From assembly GCA_963377175.1 (NCBI GenBank), contig CAUJNA010002890.1, forward strand, positions 1,372,010 to 1,436,009: DNA of 64,000 nucleotides, given 5' to 3'. How positions within the stretch are numbered: position 1 is the first letter of the stretch; each line of letters begins with the position of its first letter. This document shows positions 11,632 through 22,311 of this stretch, one piece after another. The notes under the pieces were generated by a model. That model had not been told where the DNA came from, did not search any database, and saw nothing but the letters and a program-made list of their open reading frames with translations. The stretch comes from Effrenium voratum (Eukaryota; Sar; Dinophyceae; Suessiales; Symbiodiniaceae). The position numbers and the translations under genes were made by a program.

Positions 11632-12142
11632 AGCATGAAAGCCTTGACAGTTCGGAGAAGGCGAGTTGTTCTGGGACTGTCAAAATCAATGTCCACGATC
11701 CTTATGCCAGCTGGCAGTGATTGTAGTGGTTTCCCTTGTAGCGGTGTCCACTAAAGATTCCGGGTTAGGACTGCAGATCCCCCATGTTTAGCAACCTGAT
11801 TCGCAGGCTGCTCTCCTGCCGCTTTACACTAAACTCAAGAAAGGGGCCTCAAACAATGGGGCATGAGCGCAAATCTGAATCCAATGCCTGGGGTAGCTTG
11901 GCCCCTGTTCGGAGAAAAAGAATGACCGCGTCTAGTGTGGAAACCCTGTTCTCAATTGCCCAAAGTCCTCCTTGTTTGGTCTTCAAGATACTGACCTTGT
12001 ATTTCACGGCGGTGTCTAGTCCTCCTCCTCCCAAATATGGGTATGGGTCAACATTAAACCACCAGGATATGGACCGTAGGTTTTGGTTTACGCTTCCACT
12101 TACCAAATCAACCCATTTTGCGCACATATTTTTCACCCACAG

Positions 12143-12235
12143 CCATATTTATGCGATGTGTGGAGCTTGCGCCGAGGTTGGTCCGGGCCGACTGGCGCTG
12201 AGGACAAGAGCAAGTCTGTTTTGTCAGCCCTGCAT
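12143..12235 (+). CDS. Candidate host exon (weak)
   Basis: After the acceptor ACCCACAG it reads PYLCDVWSLRRGWSGPTGAE then DKSKSVLSALH. It runs directly into GATGTTCGGCCAAGT, the start of repeat family 4; no clean donor. Confidence 0.35.
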
Positions 12236-12280
12236 GGATGTTCGGCCAAGTGGGCAGCCACCTGGGTTATAACCAGGTCC

Positions 12281-12395
12281 AGGTCCCCCAGTAGTGCCCT
12301 TTCTCACCCCTTTTTTGGTTGGGAGGGTTTCCCTACTAAAATAGAGTACAACAAAAAGGGTACCCTTATTCTAAGCTCTCTACTGGAGGACCTAG
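12281..12395. repeat. Family 2 palindromic element
   Basis: AGGTCCCCCAGTAG at the left and CTACTGGAGGACCTAG at the right are inverted ends; inside is GGGAGGGTTTCCCTACTAAA. Confidence 0.75.
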
Positions 12396-12767
12396 AGCTA
12401 GTCTTTCATTTTCCCTTGTAATCAGCAACAAGTGACCTTTTTGCAGGGGGTCGGATTCGCTTGGACAAGAACCCACTATGGGATATACAATCACTATGGT
12501 TTGGGGGTAGTATATACACCATTTTAAGCTGGGATTCAACCCCCCATTCAACAATGGGAGTTCATATAGTCACCATTGCTTAAGGATTGTCAGATTCTCA
12601 GATTGTGTCCTGTGCGTTCAATGCAAATCGGTTGAACCCTAGGGTCTTGGGCACAAATTCGATGAGTTACTCCTGAACGGTGAACAATGGCGGTTGTGTC
12701 TGAACCCAACCATTGTTTTCAAGGTGGCTGGCAGCTGAATCCCAGGGTTCATGGTTGTGGCACAACA

Positions 12768-13078
12768 GGCAAAGCGGGGCAACCCAAGAGAAACCAAGAG
12801 AAACCAAGCGATTCCAAGACAAAGCAGGGGAAACCAAGGGAAACCAAACAAATCCAAGGAAATCCAAGGCAAACCAAGGGAAACCAAGGGAAACCAAGGC
12901 AAAACAAGGAGCAAGCCAAGCAAAACCAAGGCAAACCAAGAAACGCCGAGGAAAGCCGAGATAAACCAAGAAGGGACATCAAGAAGGGCCACCAACAAGG
13001 TAAACCCAGAAAACCCCAAGAAAGACCAAGGGAAGCCAAGGGAGACCAGTGCAACTCAAGGGAAGCCAAATAAACGAT
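12768..13078 (+). repeat. Degenerate GAAACCAAG tandem array
   Basis: Over 25 units of about 10 bases built on (G/A)AAACCAAGG or CAAGGAAATC. Gives open frames on both strands that are artefacts. Confidence 0.8.
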
Positions 13079-13101
13079 TCCCTGGGTTGGGGGGAATCGA
13101 G

Positions 13102-13196
13102 GACAGCAACACCTACACCTCCCAAGCCCTCATCGAGTTCGCCAGTTCCAAGCGAACCGCCGCCCAGAGCTTTGAGACCTGCAGTGAAGCTGGCCA
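13102..13196 (+). CDS. Candidate host exon
   Basis: Reads DSNTYTSQALIEFASSKRTA then AQSFETCSEAG, with good codon bias, right after a GAAACCAAG tandem array. Acceptor ATCGAG; 3' limit uncertain. Confidence 0.48.
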
Positions 13197-13254
13197 CAGT
13201 TGTGATGTTGTTCGTGTGTTGCCTTTTTGGGAGTGTGTCCCTCTTTTTTCTTTT

Positions 13255-13375
13255 TCATTTTCTTTGTTCTTTTTTTTTTTGGGGGGGGGGAGTTAAAGGT
13301 GTCTGTTTTTCTTTGGCGGGGGGGGGGAGTGAAAGGAGTTGTTTGTTTTGTTTTTTTTTTGGGGTAAAAGGAAAC
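13255..13375 (+). repeat. T-run and G-run low-complexity tract
   Basis: Alternating runs of 8-10 T and 8-9 G. Confidence 0.8.
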
Positions 13376-13580
13376 TAAAGGAATCTAAAGGGTTCCCTAT
13401 TTTCAGAATCACTTCCTTTTCATGCATATTTTGTCACATGCACACGTATGAGTCAAGTTTCGACGTTAGGCCAATCCAATATTTCTAATTCCCGGTAATC
13501 CTGAAGGGTCACCCGGCTTGGAACTGGTCGCAATAGGCTCAAGCTCACTCCTTGAGTTCCGTTTTAGTGGTAAGTAAAAA

Positions 13581-13693
13581 CTTGGTGGCTCCCAGCCATC
13601 CCCTTAGCCTTTCAGCTTTTTTGTGTTTAGTGGCGGTTTCCATTTAAACCACTAAAAGTTAAACTTTTAGCGGGGGATCTGAGGGCAGCCCAG
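13581..13693. repeat. Family 5 element
   Basis: CTTGGTGGCTCCCAGCCATC ... CACTAAAAGTTAAACTTTTA then GCGGGGGATCTGAGGGCAGC. Inner ACTAAAAGTTAAACTTTTAG is a small palindrome. Ends in CCCAG, a possible acceptor. Confidence 0.7.
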
Positions 13694-14149
13694 AAAAGTT
13701 TGGACTTGTTTTCGGTATTCCAGACCTGGGCCAGAGTGACCTGAATCTGGGTATTTGGCCATGATGTTGGGCTTTAGCAAGACCAGCGAGTGAGGGACCC
13801 CACTGGAGACGACGGCTTTCAGCCTCCTTAAAGGTGATGGTTCGTTGGGCAAGCTGCGAATGCCCAAGATAGGGATGTGGTTGTTCTAGGGTTTGTTGGG
13901 AGAACTTAAACGGCCCGCTTGGCATGTTAACAACAATGCACCCCTCCCTAGGTTTAACCATGTTTAACCCCCAAGAACGGTTGACCAACATGAGATGATG
14001 AAACACCTGAACGGTAAACAATCTCTGTGTTTTTGTTTGATAGAACCAACCCTAGTTTTCAATCTGGCTGGCACCTGAACCCCAATTTGTACATGGTTGT
14101 GGCAAACCGGGCAAGCGAAACCACGGCGAAATGAGGGGAAACCAAGTTC

Positions 14150-14290
14150 CAATGGTGGCTTGACATGTTCAGTTGGGCCTCTTCCTTTGGGCGCTTTGAC
14201 CGCCAGGCCGGGATCGCTTGCTGCGGCGGGGCGGCGCATTCCGCGAGACCTCCTTGCGAGAGTGTAGCCAGATCTGAGGGGAGCTTGAAT
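14150..14290 (-). CDS. Candidate host exon (minus strand, weak)
   Basis: The minus frame reads SDLATLSQGGLAECAAPPQQ then AIPAWRSKRPKEEAQLNMSS. Competing frames are open too, and limits are approximate. Confidence 0.32.
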
Positions 14291-14331
14291 TGAAACGGGT
14301 GTTTTATAGAATGAATTGGGGTCCATACCTT

Positions 14332-14468
14332 GGGTGTTCGATTCGCCAATTAGTAAGTTGTTAGCAACCTCTGGTACAACCCCATTGTGAGCCCCCATAC
14401 AGCCCCCTAAGTGGAGTTAAACATGTTATTGCTCGGTTGGTGAACCACTTACTAACTTGGCTGATCAT
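14332..14468. repeat. Family 4 palindromic element
   Basis: GGGTGTTCGATTCGCCAATT to TACTAACTTGGCTGATCA; contains CCCCCTAAGTGGAGTTAA. Confidence 0.62.
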
Positions 14469-15871
14469 ATAAGTATAACATGGTGGATAAATTCCGAACA
14501 CGAACTCTTTCTGCGGAGCTTGAAATTCCAAGGAACTTCCTCCTGACGTACTTCAGGCGCTTTCAAGTTGCTCAATTGACTTCTTGTCACAAGGCAGCAA
14601 GGGACACTTAGAGAAATAGGTGGGAAACCTTTTAGCAATCAACAAATGGGCTTTGCTTTGTGGGGTGGCCAAAGATGTCGGTTTGTCTCAACCTCCAAAG
14701 ATGGGTGGTGTTCCTTTGGTTTCGCCCAACACTCACCACCAAAAATGGTTGCATCGAACTAAATCGAAACCATGACCATATGGCACGGTTCCCAGTATTA
14801 ATCTTTGTGTTGACATCGAACTCCACTTTTAGGCGAATAACGAGTGAGTTGTCTCTTGGTGTCATGATGTTTAACTAGGACATGCAGGTCAGTCAGTTTT
14901 GCTGCATCGTTTGGAAGGGGGACATGTCATCTTACCGTCAGAGAGTCAACAAAGTGCCACTTGAACCGTGTGCTGGTGGCAATAGTGTTCTGCGCTGGCA
15001 CACGCCGAGGGGATCATTGCTGGAGTTCTAAGGGTTCATTTCCCATTCACCCATCGGTTGGATTGGAAACCACCCATCTGTCCAGGGTTTGGCAACCGTT
15101 TCTTCAAGAGAAGGATCCCTGGAAAGAAGAATGAGATCGAGAAAGGTAGAGCTAGAGTCCAGCTGTTTGGACTGTGAATGTGCAACGATTCCTGCGCATT
15201 CCATCTCTGCTCATCAGGATCCATGCATCCCACCCGAAACCAAACAGGTTTTCTTTGAACAAATAAGGAGTACCCTAGTTAGAAGGTCTTCTTGGGAAAG
15301 CTCTTACTTACTTCCAGGTGAGCTGGTTATACTCAGTTCCGGAGTTCCTGCCGAGAACTCAGGAAGTGAGTCCTGGACATTAGTTAAGTTACTTGTTGCC
15401 AAGACCGTTTGGGCTTTCCTGGGCAATCTGACCTCGGGAAGTGAGTATGACTTGTGCATGTTATTTGAGTTTTTCATCTGAATCCCTTCATTGGGCCAGC
15501 CGGTGGCCGGAGCTCCGAGCCCTGTAGCTCAAGGCCCAACGCGAATCGACCACATCTGACCTGTTGGTTTTTCCCCTTTGTGGCTTTGTCCAGTCTTTGT
15601 GGCAACCCAAAAGGTGATCGGCTTTCATTTTCTAGGTCCAATTCGGGCAACTGAGGTAGGTTTTTCTTGTAGTGGTGTCCCTCTAGATATTTAGGATTAG
15701 GGATCATTCGGCTTGTCCAGGATTTTTTTCTTGTGGCGTGCGGCTCGATCTCAGGCAATCTGCAGTTCAGCCGGGAACCTACTGAGAAGCTGTGCATCAT
15801 GCTGCCAGTTGCCATTGCCATCGGGTCTCTTAAATGTAATTGGAGGAGGAAGGTGACCCCTGGAGATCTGC

Positions 15872-15961
15872 CCGGAGTCTCCACGACCCTTTAAAAATGA
15901 GTCAATGCCCCCAACATTTTGGGTAATGACTCACTTTTTAAGGGTCATTGAGACTCCAGGT
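15872..15961. repeat. Family 1 palindromic element
   Basis: CGGAGTCTCCACGACCC paired with GGGTCATTGAGACTCCAG; centre CCAACATTTTGGG. Left end slightly damaged. Confidence 0.75.
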
Positions 15962-16057
15962 CCACTTATAGCTTGATTTTCCCTTGGGGAAGACTGGATA
16001 AATGGAATTGGAGGACCCCCCACTTCCCCTCCCCCTTAAGGTAGGGCTCGTTTGCCC

Positions 16058-16159
16058 AGTTGCTGTGTTGGATTCCCGCATTTCTTTCACACATTCCTTG
16101 AGATGCAAAGCCAGGATCATGCGATCAGGCAAGGCACCGACTAGCAGTTGCATCTTGCT
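16058..16159 (-). CDS. Candidate host exon (minus strand)
   Basis: Acceptor GCACTCCCAG on the minus strand, then SKMQLLVGALPDRMILALHL and KECVKEMRESNTA. The protein-like helix pattern is convincing; the donor is unclear. Not recognised. Confidence 0.48.
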
Positions 16160-16551
16160 CTGGGAGTGCTTTTGTTAGATTTAACAATTATTAGGGGTCA
16201 TACACGTTGCCAACCACCATGAAAAATCATAGGGGTGTTAGGGTACCTTGTGGTTTTGATGGGAAGCCAAAAGGAACATCCACCATTTTGAGGGGTTCCC
16301 AGAAAGGAGACACACCCATTCACCAAACTGCTCTTCATCGAGCATTGCAAACCAGAGCCCAAATTCACCATATGGGGTGGCCTCGTCTGTCTTCAAGTTG
16401 GCCTCCGCCACACGGCAAAAGGTGTTCCTTTGGTTTCCTTTCAGACAACACCAAACATAGGGGCTCCCCCCCTCGCTCTCCGAGTTCCGCTTTGGCTTTA
16501 GTCACTTTTGGGGTCTGCTCCATTTATATAGGTAAACAACAAAAGCATGTT

Positions 16552-16650
16552 CCTGGAGTCTCCTTCTGACCCTTGAAAATGGTTGGTCAATGACCCCAAT
16601 TTATTAGGGGTGTTTGACCCATTGTTAAAGGGTCAGAAGGAGACTCCAGG
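16552..16650. repeat. Family 1 palindromic element
   Basis: CCTGGAGTCTCCTTCTGACC and its near-perfect reverse complement at the right end; both arms of the TTCTGACCC type. Confidence 0.8.
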
Positions 16651-17561
16651 ATGTCCAGCGGCTTTGGGTGTTCTAAACGGTTTCCGTTTAGAACCCCACC
16701 AAGGCTCGGTTGTTGTTGGGAGACATTTTACATGTTTGCTTATTGTGGTTTAGTGGTTGAAATCCCCACTTGGCTGCTATTTTTTTTTTTGCTCCCCTTT
16801 CAACGTCAACCAAGAAGGGGTGCCCTCAAGAAAAGACAGACCCGTTTACGGTCATGTTGACCCCAGAGTAATCTGGTCATACCCACTAAACCCAAGAACA
16901 CCGCCTATTAATAACGGCATGGGTTTTGTATTCTTGCTGGTGCTCGGTAGGGAAGAATGACCCAGGTTATTGGCAGTGAACCTAGGGACCTTAAAAGAAA
17001 CCATCGGGATTTTTGTGTTTTTTGTTGTTGTGTCAATTCCATTTCTCATTGCCTGCCTATCGAACCGATCGCAAGTATTGCGGGGTCAACATGGGTGTGG
17101 CTCAAAATTTAACAGCTGGGGCAAACCGCCGGTTTTAGTCTTTGGTTCCATTTACCAAGATGGCCATGTTGATACATGTTTCTATGACAAATTGTAGCAA
17201 GCCACCCTGAGGCGAGCCCCAAACCCGAATTACGAGGTGGTGTCCGAAATAAGGGTTTCTCAAATTATGATAATTCGTACAGATGTTGTTAAGCCACAGC
17301 CTTTCCCAAAGGCCAAAGCCTTTGGGGTGTGGTCCACTCGTTCGGGAAAAAAAGATCAGGTGATATCCCCAACAGCATGCGGTGCTCTTTTTAGCGCTCG
17401 CGCCACCCCGCAGCAGATCCTCGTGGAACCCTGGCGGAACCCTCGTGGAACCCTCGTGGAACCTGACCTCAGGGCCGCCCCGGACCACCCCGGAGCCTAT
17501 CTGGGCTGAGACCCCAAAGCTTTCAGCTGTTGGGGAAAAAACACAAACGCGAGGCGCGTAC

Positions 17562-17756
17562 CTCTTGCGCCGGTCCATGTGGCCGCAGCTGCGCACTTGG
17601 CTCGCCTGGAGCCCTTGGATGGGTCCGAATAGCTCAAGGATCTTCTGGTAATTGGTCGAAGATGGGTTAACAGAGCCATGGTTTGCCTTTTCCATGAATA
17701 TGCAGCTGGTAGTGTAGAAACCCTTTTCAAGGGAGGCAATTTCAAAAGGCAAACCC
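17562..17756 (-). CDS. Candidate host exon (minus strand)
   Basis: Reads PFEIASLEKGFYTTSCIFME, KANHGSVNPSSTNYQKILEL and FGPIQGLQASQVRSCGHMDR, ending at a good donor (AAGAG|GTACGC). Acceptor TTAAG. One of the clearest exons in the window, but no family recognised. Confidence 0.62.
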
Positions 17757-18621
17757 TTAACAGAGGTGTCTTATTTTGGTGGCAAGGGAGCTGCGGCGAG
17801 CTGGGCTTGGATGCGCCAAGTTCGTCTTTCCCCGTGACTCCACTTAGCTGAGGTGCCCAAGGGAGCCCTTTAAAGACCCAGTGACAAAACTCAGGTGTTC
17901 AGTGGCACCCATTGCTTTTTCCAACTTTTTTTGGTGGCTTTTTCCCACTAAAATGGTCCAAGCCCCAAAAAAGGGTTCCCTTTTTTCCAGGGTCACTGAA
18001 CAACTGAGCAAATGTAGCTGGTTGGCTACTGTGTAGTGCTAACTCGGGTCCTTTTGATTTGCTATGAGTTTTTACCCTCCCTTCGTAACATAGCATGGAG
18101 GAAACCTGGAAGGTCAATTCCTCTTGGAACCCTTAGTCGATCGGTGCCATGGGAACGTGGGAGGGTAGATGTTGATCTTTACAGCGGGTCTGTTCTTGGA
18201 ATTCTTGGGGTGTCCATCCATAAAACGGTTTGGAGGCGTTTTTTGTGGATTTTACCTGTGCTTCCTTTGTCTGTTGGTTCATTCAAGTACTCCTTTAGTA
18301 CTCTTTTTGTACTCTTTTGGTACCCTACAAGGATGGATCCAACCGCATCCAAACCGTTTCCTCGAGTCCACTCACAGAGTTGCTTGCTTACCAAGTAACC
18401 CTTTGCTATTGTCCTTTTGGAGTTTATGTCGGGGCGTGCGGGTACTTGGTAAGTGGTTAGTAAGCCTGGTCATAGCCCACTTAGGAGACTTATAGCCACG
18501 GTAAAGTGGGTTATAAGCCTGGTTCTTTCCCATTTACTAAGTACCCGATTGCCCCCTTAAGTACCTTTGCCGATCCGCTGGGCTGAGAATTCCATGGCTC
18601 ACATCTTGACACTTTTTGGAG

Positions 18622-18672
18622 TGCGCCCGTCGCGAAGAGCTCTGGCTCGAGCTTCAGGGCCCATCGGAGTTT
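18622..18672 (+). CDS. Candidate short host exon
   Basis: ARREELWLELQGPSEF between an AG acceptor (TTTGGAG) and a consensus donor (GTGAGT). Very short, so support is limited. Confidence 0.4.
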
Positions 18673-19556
18673 GTGAGTCAACTCGGGGCACCCCGCAAAC
18701 TAGCTCGAGGTTGGAAGGGAGACGAACCCGGAGCTGGGGGTATCCCAATTTGCTTTCAACGAGGGAGCCTTTGCTAGGACATAGTAGAAAATAATTGCAG
18801 TCCTTTTGGTTTCCAAACACAAATACACCCGTTTCAGCCACAGCCTAGATTCAGGGGAAGCTGGTTGAAATGTGAAAGGCAACCCGGGAGCCGCTATGTA
18901 TCATGAGTGCTGGCGGTTTTTGGGGCAGGCAGTTCTTTGCACAAAAGACGGCATGACACAACATGTTTTTTTGAGGGTACTCCTTTTTTTGGCAGTGTTA
19001 AAGGGAAACCGAAGGAAACCACCAAATTGAAGGCTCTACAACAGATTCCAAGCGCCGATTAAATCGTCCAGTAGGTTCGGTTCAACTCAGCCAAGACAAA
19101 TGGTGTCATTGCGTTCTATTCCCGCAGGTTCAATTCGAACACACTTGGGATGTCAAATCTTGTCAAGGTACATCCTTATCATTCAATTGGACAACTCAGA
19201 AGGATTCAACTAGACTTGTCCTGCACTGTGCAAAGAAATGAACTCCAATCAGGTGTTTCCTGTGATTCGTGTCCAGTGGAAGTTAAGGCAATGCGCCGGG
19301 GGCCAACTGACAGCCAGTCTACAGTTCTCCTATTGAGCAAGAGCCCTACAAAAGGATGCAAAAGGAAGACTTGCGCTCGCCAGCATACCGCTTGGTGTAG
19401 CAGCGATTGATCAAGACTACTGTTTGCTAAGCAGCCCATGCTGAATTGTTCAATTGAGAAACCAAAGGGGGATGGGTACTTGCTTATTCCAACCCCCTAT
19501 TTCATACCCGGAGACGCACACTGGCCACCATGCGCGGCTGGCTATTGGTTTGACTG

Positions 19557-19664
19557 GACATGGCTTTGCCGACCAAAGACTGGATCCATGACCGAGATTT
19601 GGCGGGCACGCTGCTGGCGAAGCATCAGTTCAGCCCCTCCTGGGAGCTTCTCGCTTGCCCAAGG
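19557..19664 (+). CDS. Candidate host exon ending at a repeat
   Basis: Reads ALPTKDWIHDRDLAGTLLAK then HQFSPSWELLACP. It ends CCCAAG directly followed by GTGGATGGACG, the first bases of a family 6 palindromic element, so the element would supply the donor. The 5' limit is uncertain. Confidence 0.5.
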
Positions 19665-19788
19665 TGGATGGACGAAATCCATTTCGCACCACCTTCGACA
19701 CCCTGGTTTCTGATGATCCCCTGTAAATGCCAACCGACAATGGTTTCCCATGGTTTCAAACTGGTGCAGGATTTCGTCCATCCACACT
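19664..19788. repeat. Family 6 palindromic element
   Basis: GTGGATGGACGAAATCC and GGATTTCGTCCATCCAC are perfect 17-bp inverted ends; inner CCTGTAAATGCCAACCGACA. It begins with GT after an exon and ends ACTAG. Confidence 0.8.
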
Positions 19789-19895
19789 AGGTGTCCTTTT
19801 GATCGTTAGTTTGCATAGATATAGATGGGTTCCACTGGCTTAGATCGCCCACGCATTTTGCCAGAGAAACCCATCTATGTTACCAAAAGGACACA
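19789..19895. repeat. Family 3 palindromic element
   Basis: AGGTGTCCTTTTGATCG ... CCAAAAGGACAC with inner ATAGATGGG/CCCATCTAT arms. Abuts a family 6 element with no gap. Confidence 0.7.
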
Positions 19896-19936
19896 TATTC
19901 TTCTGACCTTTTGGTATTTTTGTTGGTCCGTCTTGT

Positions 19937-20020
19937 ACCTGGAGTCTCCATGACCCTTTAAAAATGGGTCAATGACCCCATGATTTTGGGTAATGAACCC
20001 ATTTTTCAAGGGTCGTGGAG
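19937..20020. repeat. Family 1 palindromic element
   Basis: ACCTGGAGTCTCCATGACCC ... CGTGGAGACTCCAGGT; the 15-bp tandem array begins about 70 bases later. Confidence 0.8.
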
Positions 20021-20087
20021 ACTCCAGGTAGTGTTTTTCCCGAAAGCATCGCGAAGGGTTCTTCCGTGCGGAGCCCTTGGACAAGTT

Positions 20088-20500
20088 ACACAGAGCCAAG
20101 TTAAATAGAGCCAAGTTACTTAGAGCCAAGTTACATAGAGCCAAGTTACATAGAGCCAAGTTACATAGAGCCAAGTTACATAGAGCCAAGGTACATAGGG
20201 CCAAGTTACATAGAGCCAAGTTAAATAGAGCCAAGTTACTTAGAGCCAAGTTACATAGAGCCAAGTTGCACAGAGCCAAGTTGCAAAGAGCCAAGTTACA
20301 TAGAGCCAAGTTACATAGAGCCAAGTTACATACATAGAGCCAGGTTACATAGAGCCAAGTTACATAGAGCCAAGTTACATGAGCCAAGTTACATAGAGCC
20401 AAGTTACATAGAGCTAAGTTACATAGAGCCAAGTTGCATAGAGCCAAGTTGCATAGAGCACAGAGCCAAGTCACACAGAGCCAGGTGGCACAGAGCCAAG
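20088..20500 (+). repeat. 15-bp tandem array, about 26 units
   Basis: Unit CATAGAGCCAAGTTA with small changes. Unit length is a multiple of three, so all frames stay open (LCNLA repeats on the minus strand). Confidence 0.9.
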
Positions 20501-20599
20501 GTTAGGTAGAGCTTGCGTACAGCTTCGGCGTAAGCAGCTATGTAAGTTAGTTTAGGTTTCTAAGGCGCCGGGGCGGGAGTTTGATCATCGCTCTGGATT

Positions 20600-20735
20600 G
20601 CGACCCTCTGCGGAGATTCGCGTGGTCGAGGTTCAAAAACTGAGGGCTTTTTACGATTTTTAGCATGCGCGCGCGACCTTCTGCGGAGATTAGCGTGGTC
20701 GAGGTTCAAAAACTGAGGACTTTTTACGATTTCTG
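20600..20735 (+). repeat. Two-copy direct repeat, about 65-75 bp
   Basis: CTGCGGAGATTCGCGTGGTC ... AAAAACTGAGGGCTTTTTAC occurs twice (20611 and 20680). Confidence 0.7.
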
Positions 20736-20837
20736 CAAGCCGCGCGCGACCCTCTGCCGGGATCGTGCGTGTTGAAGCGCTCTCGCTGTGGCGCCGTGCG
20801 AATTTGTTGCTCGCGAAAGTGCCTTTGGAAGTTGTCT

Positions 20838-20896
20838 CGTGGCTCGCCCGCCTGCTTTTGCAATCCCGCGGTCGCGGGTTCGATTCCCCCCTGGTC
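20838..20896 (+). tRNA. tRNA-Ala(UGC)-like fragment, probably a pseudogene or SINE head
   Basis: GGTTCGATTCC is a perfect Pol III B box inside GGTCGCGGGTTCGATTCCCC. Upstream, GCCTGCTTTTGCAATC resembles a tRNA-Ala anticodon arm with TGC in the loop. The anticodon stem does not pair, the T stem has one mismatch and no 5' acceptor strand matches the 3' side, so it is not a working tRNA. Confidence 0.35.
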
Positions 20897-20903
20897 CGCG
20901 GCA

Positions 20904-21060
20904 GCTCCGGCGTGAAAATCGCAGCTTTTAAGTACAAACGTAGTACGCGGAGCGTGCTCCTGCAGCTCTGGCTGGAAAATCGCAACTTTTAAGTACAGAC
21001 GTAGTATGCGGAGCGTGCTCCCGCAGCTCCGGCTGGAAAATCGCAACTTCTATAAGTACA
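20904..21060 (-). repeat. 65-bp satellite array, orientation 2
   Basis: Three units of CTCCGGC(G/T)TGAAAATCGCA ... AGTACGCGGAGCGTGCTCC; the reverse complement matches the units at 4621-4890. Confidence 0.65.
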
Positions 21061-21343
21061 GGGCATGAAACTTAGGGTCATGGTCAGCACACGTAGCCCC
21101 ACATGCATTTTCTCAATGGCTGTGCCCTCTATGCATAGTGCTTTTCAGTTGTTACAGTTCTGAAGCAAAGCAGGGATATATATTGACCACTAGGCCATTG
21201 AATATTGCAGTCTTGGTGCAGGCTAAAGTGCCCCATGACCATCCTCCCTCTCTGGCGAGGCCTGCTTGGTCATCTTTACCATGTGCCCAGAAAAAAATGG
21301 TGCGCTTTTCAGCGCTACCCGCTTTTCAGCGGTGCCTATGTTT

Positions 21344-21376
21344 AAACCCTCCCTCCCTCCCTCCCTCCCTCCCTGT
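21344..21376 (+). repeat. (CCCT)n microsatellite
   Basis: Eight CCCT units. Confidence 0.85.
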
Positions 21377-21567
21377 GAACTGCTGCTCCAGGTAGCCCGC
21401 CAAGTAGTCAAGACAGGGGGGATGCAAGAGGGACCCTTAGGGAATGAGAGGTGGGATGCCTGGCAAACAAAACTAAATCTTGGTATCTTAGAATGTTGGT
21501 GCCTGTATCTTAGTTCCATTTCTTCTGGTTTGACTATAGTACGCGAAGTACATTCCCACAGCTCCGG

Positions 21568-21905
21568 CAGCACTTGCGCAGAGCAACTTGCGCAGAGTCA
21601 CTTGCGCAGAGCAACTTGCTCTCTGCGAATTGCACAGAGCAGTTGCACAAAGCACTTACTTGCGCAGAGCAACTTGCACAGACTAACTTGCACAGAGCAC
21701 ATGCGCAAAGCGCTTGCACGGAGCAACTGGCGCAGAGCAACTTGCACAGACCAACTTGCACAGAGCACATGCGCAAAGCGCTTGCACGGAGCAACTGGCG
21801 CAGAGCAACTTGCTCAGAGCACTTGCGCAGAGCAACTTGCACAGAGCACTTGCGTGCAGCAGCTTGCAGAGAGCAACTTGCGCGCAGCAGCCTGGAACAA
21901 TGCAG
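21568..21905 (+). repeat. 15-bp tandem array related to the 20.1-kb array
   Basis: About 22 units of GCGCAGAGCAACTTG/GCACAGAGC with a 64-bp higher-order duplication (GCGCAAAGCGCTTGCACGGA at 21701 and 21770). AGAGCAACTTG aligns with AGAGCCAAGTT of the other array. Confidence 0.8.
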
Positions 21906-22216
21906 CTTGCGCAGACCACTTTCGTGAGAAATCGCGCGCCGCAGTTCGAGAGGAAACTAGGATGATGAGATGGAGCTCTCATGTGACCATACACATTGAG
22001 CATCGCCGCGTGCAGACACGCTCGCCGCAGCGATGTAAAAAGGTGTCTCCGCGGCTGGATGAGCACCTGGCAAAAAATGCTTTCGGGCCAATCGTCCTCT
22101 AGTTTTCTTGTCCAAGTCGTGAGTCGTGGCCTGAAAAGTCTGGACACCTGCTCACTTGTTGTTGTGGCTCATTTCGTCTAAAAGGAATCGGTCAAGGGGG
22201 GACTCCAGGCAACCCC

Positions 22217-22311
22217 ACCTGGAGTCTCCATGACCCTTGAAAAATGGGCTTGATTGCCCAAAGATTTTGGCGTCGTTGACCCATTGTTTAAAGGGTCATG
22301 GAGACTCCAGG
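22217..22311. repeat. Family 1 palindromic element
   Basis: ACCTGGAGTCTCCATGACCC and GGGTCATGGAGACTCCAGG. A truncated GGGACTCCAGG lies just before it. Confidence 0.8.

Larger units (their letters stand above)
9512..20087. other. Host intron/intergenic DNA, unassigned parts
   Basis: Nothing firm in 9927-10342, 11632-12142, 13694-14149, 14469-15871, 16651-17561, 17757-18621 and 18673-19556. 12030-12142 and 17091-17165 belong to a further repeat with GGGTCAACATTAAACCACCA-like starts and CCCACAGCC ends. 15640-15860 has a minus-strand frame (LPEIEPHATRKKSW) too weak to call. Confidence 0.45.

Noticed and set aside
12639..13296. Overlapping frames on both strands at the GAAACCAAG array
   Set aside because: Low-complexity array; only the exon at its right edge is kept.
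19875..20474. 199-codon minus-strand frame with LCNLA repeats
   Set aside because: Made by a 15-bp tandem array whose period is a multiple of three; not a gene.
20088..20500. CRISPR-like array
   Set aside because: Units are contiguous 15-mers without spacers; this is a simple tandem array in eukaryotic DNA.
21266..22102. 278-codon plus-strand frame with AEQLAQS repeats
   Set aside because: Mostly the second 15-bp array. The last 60 codons look somewhat coding, but the frame runs through CCCT repeats and untranslated-looking DNA, so it was not called.
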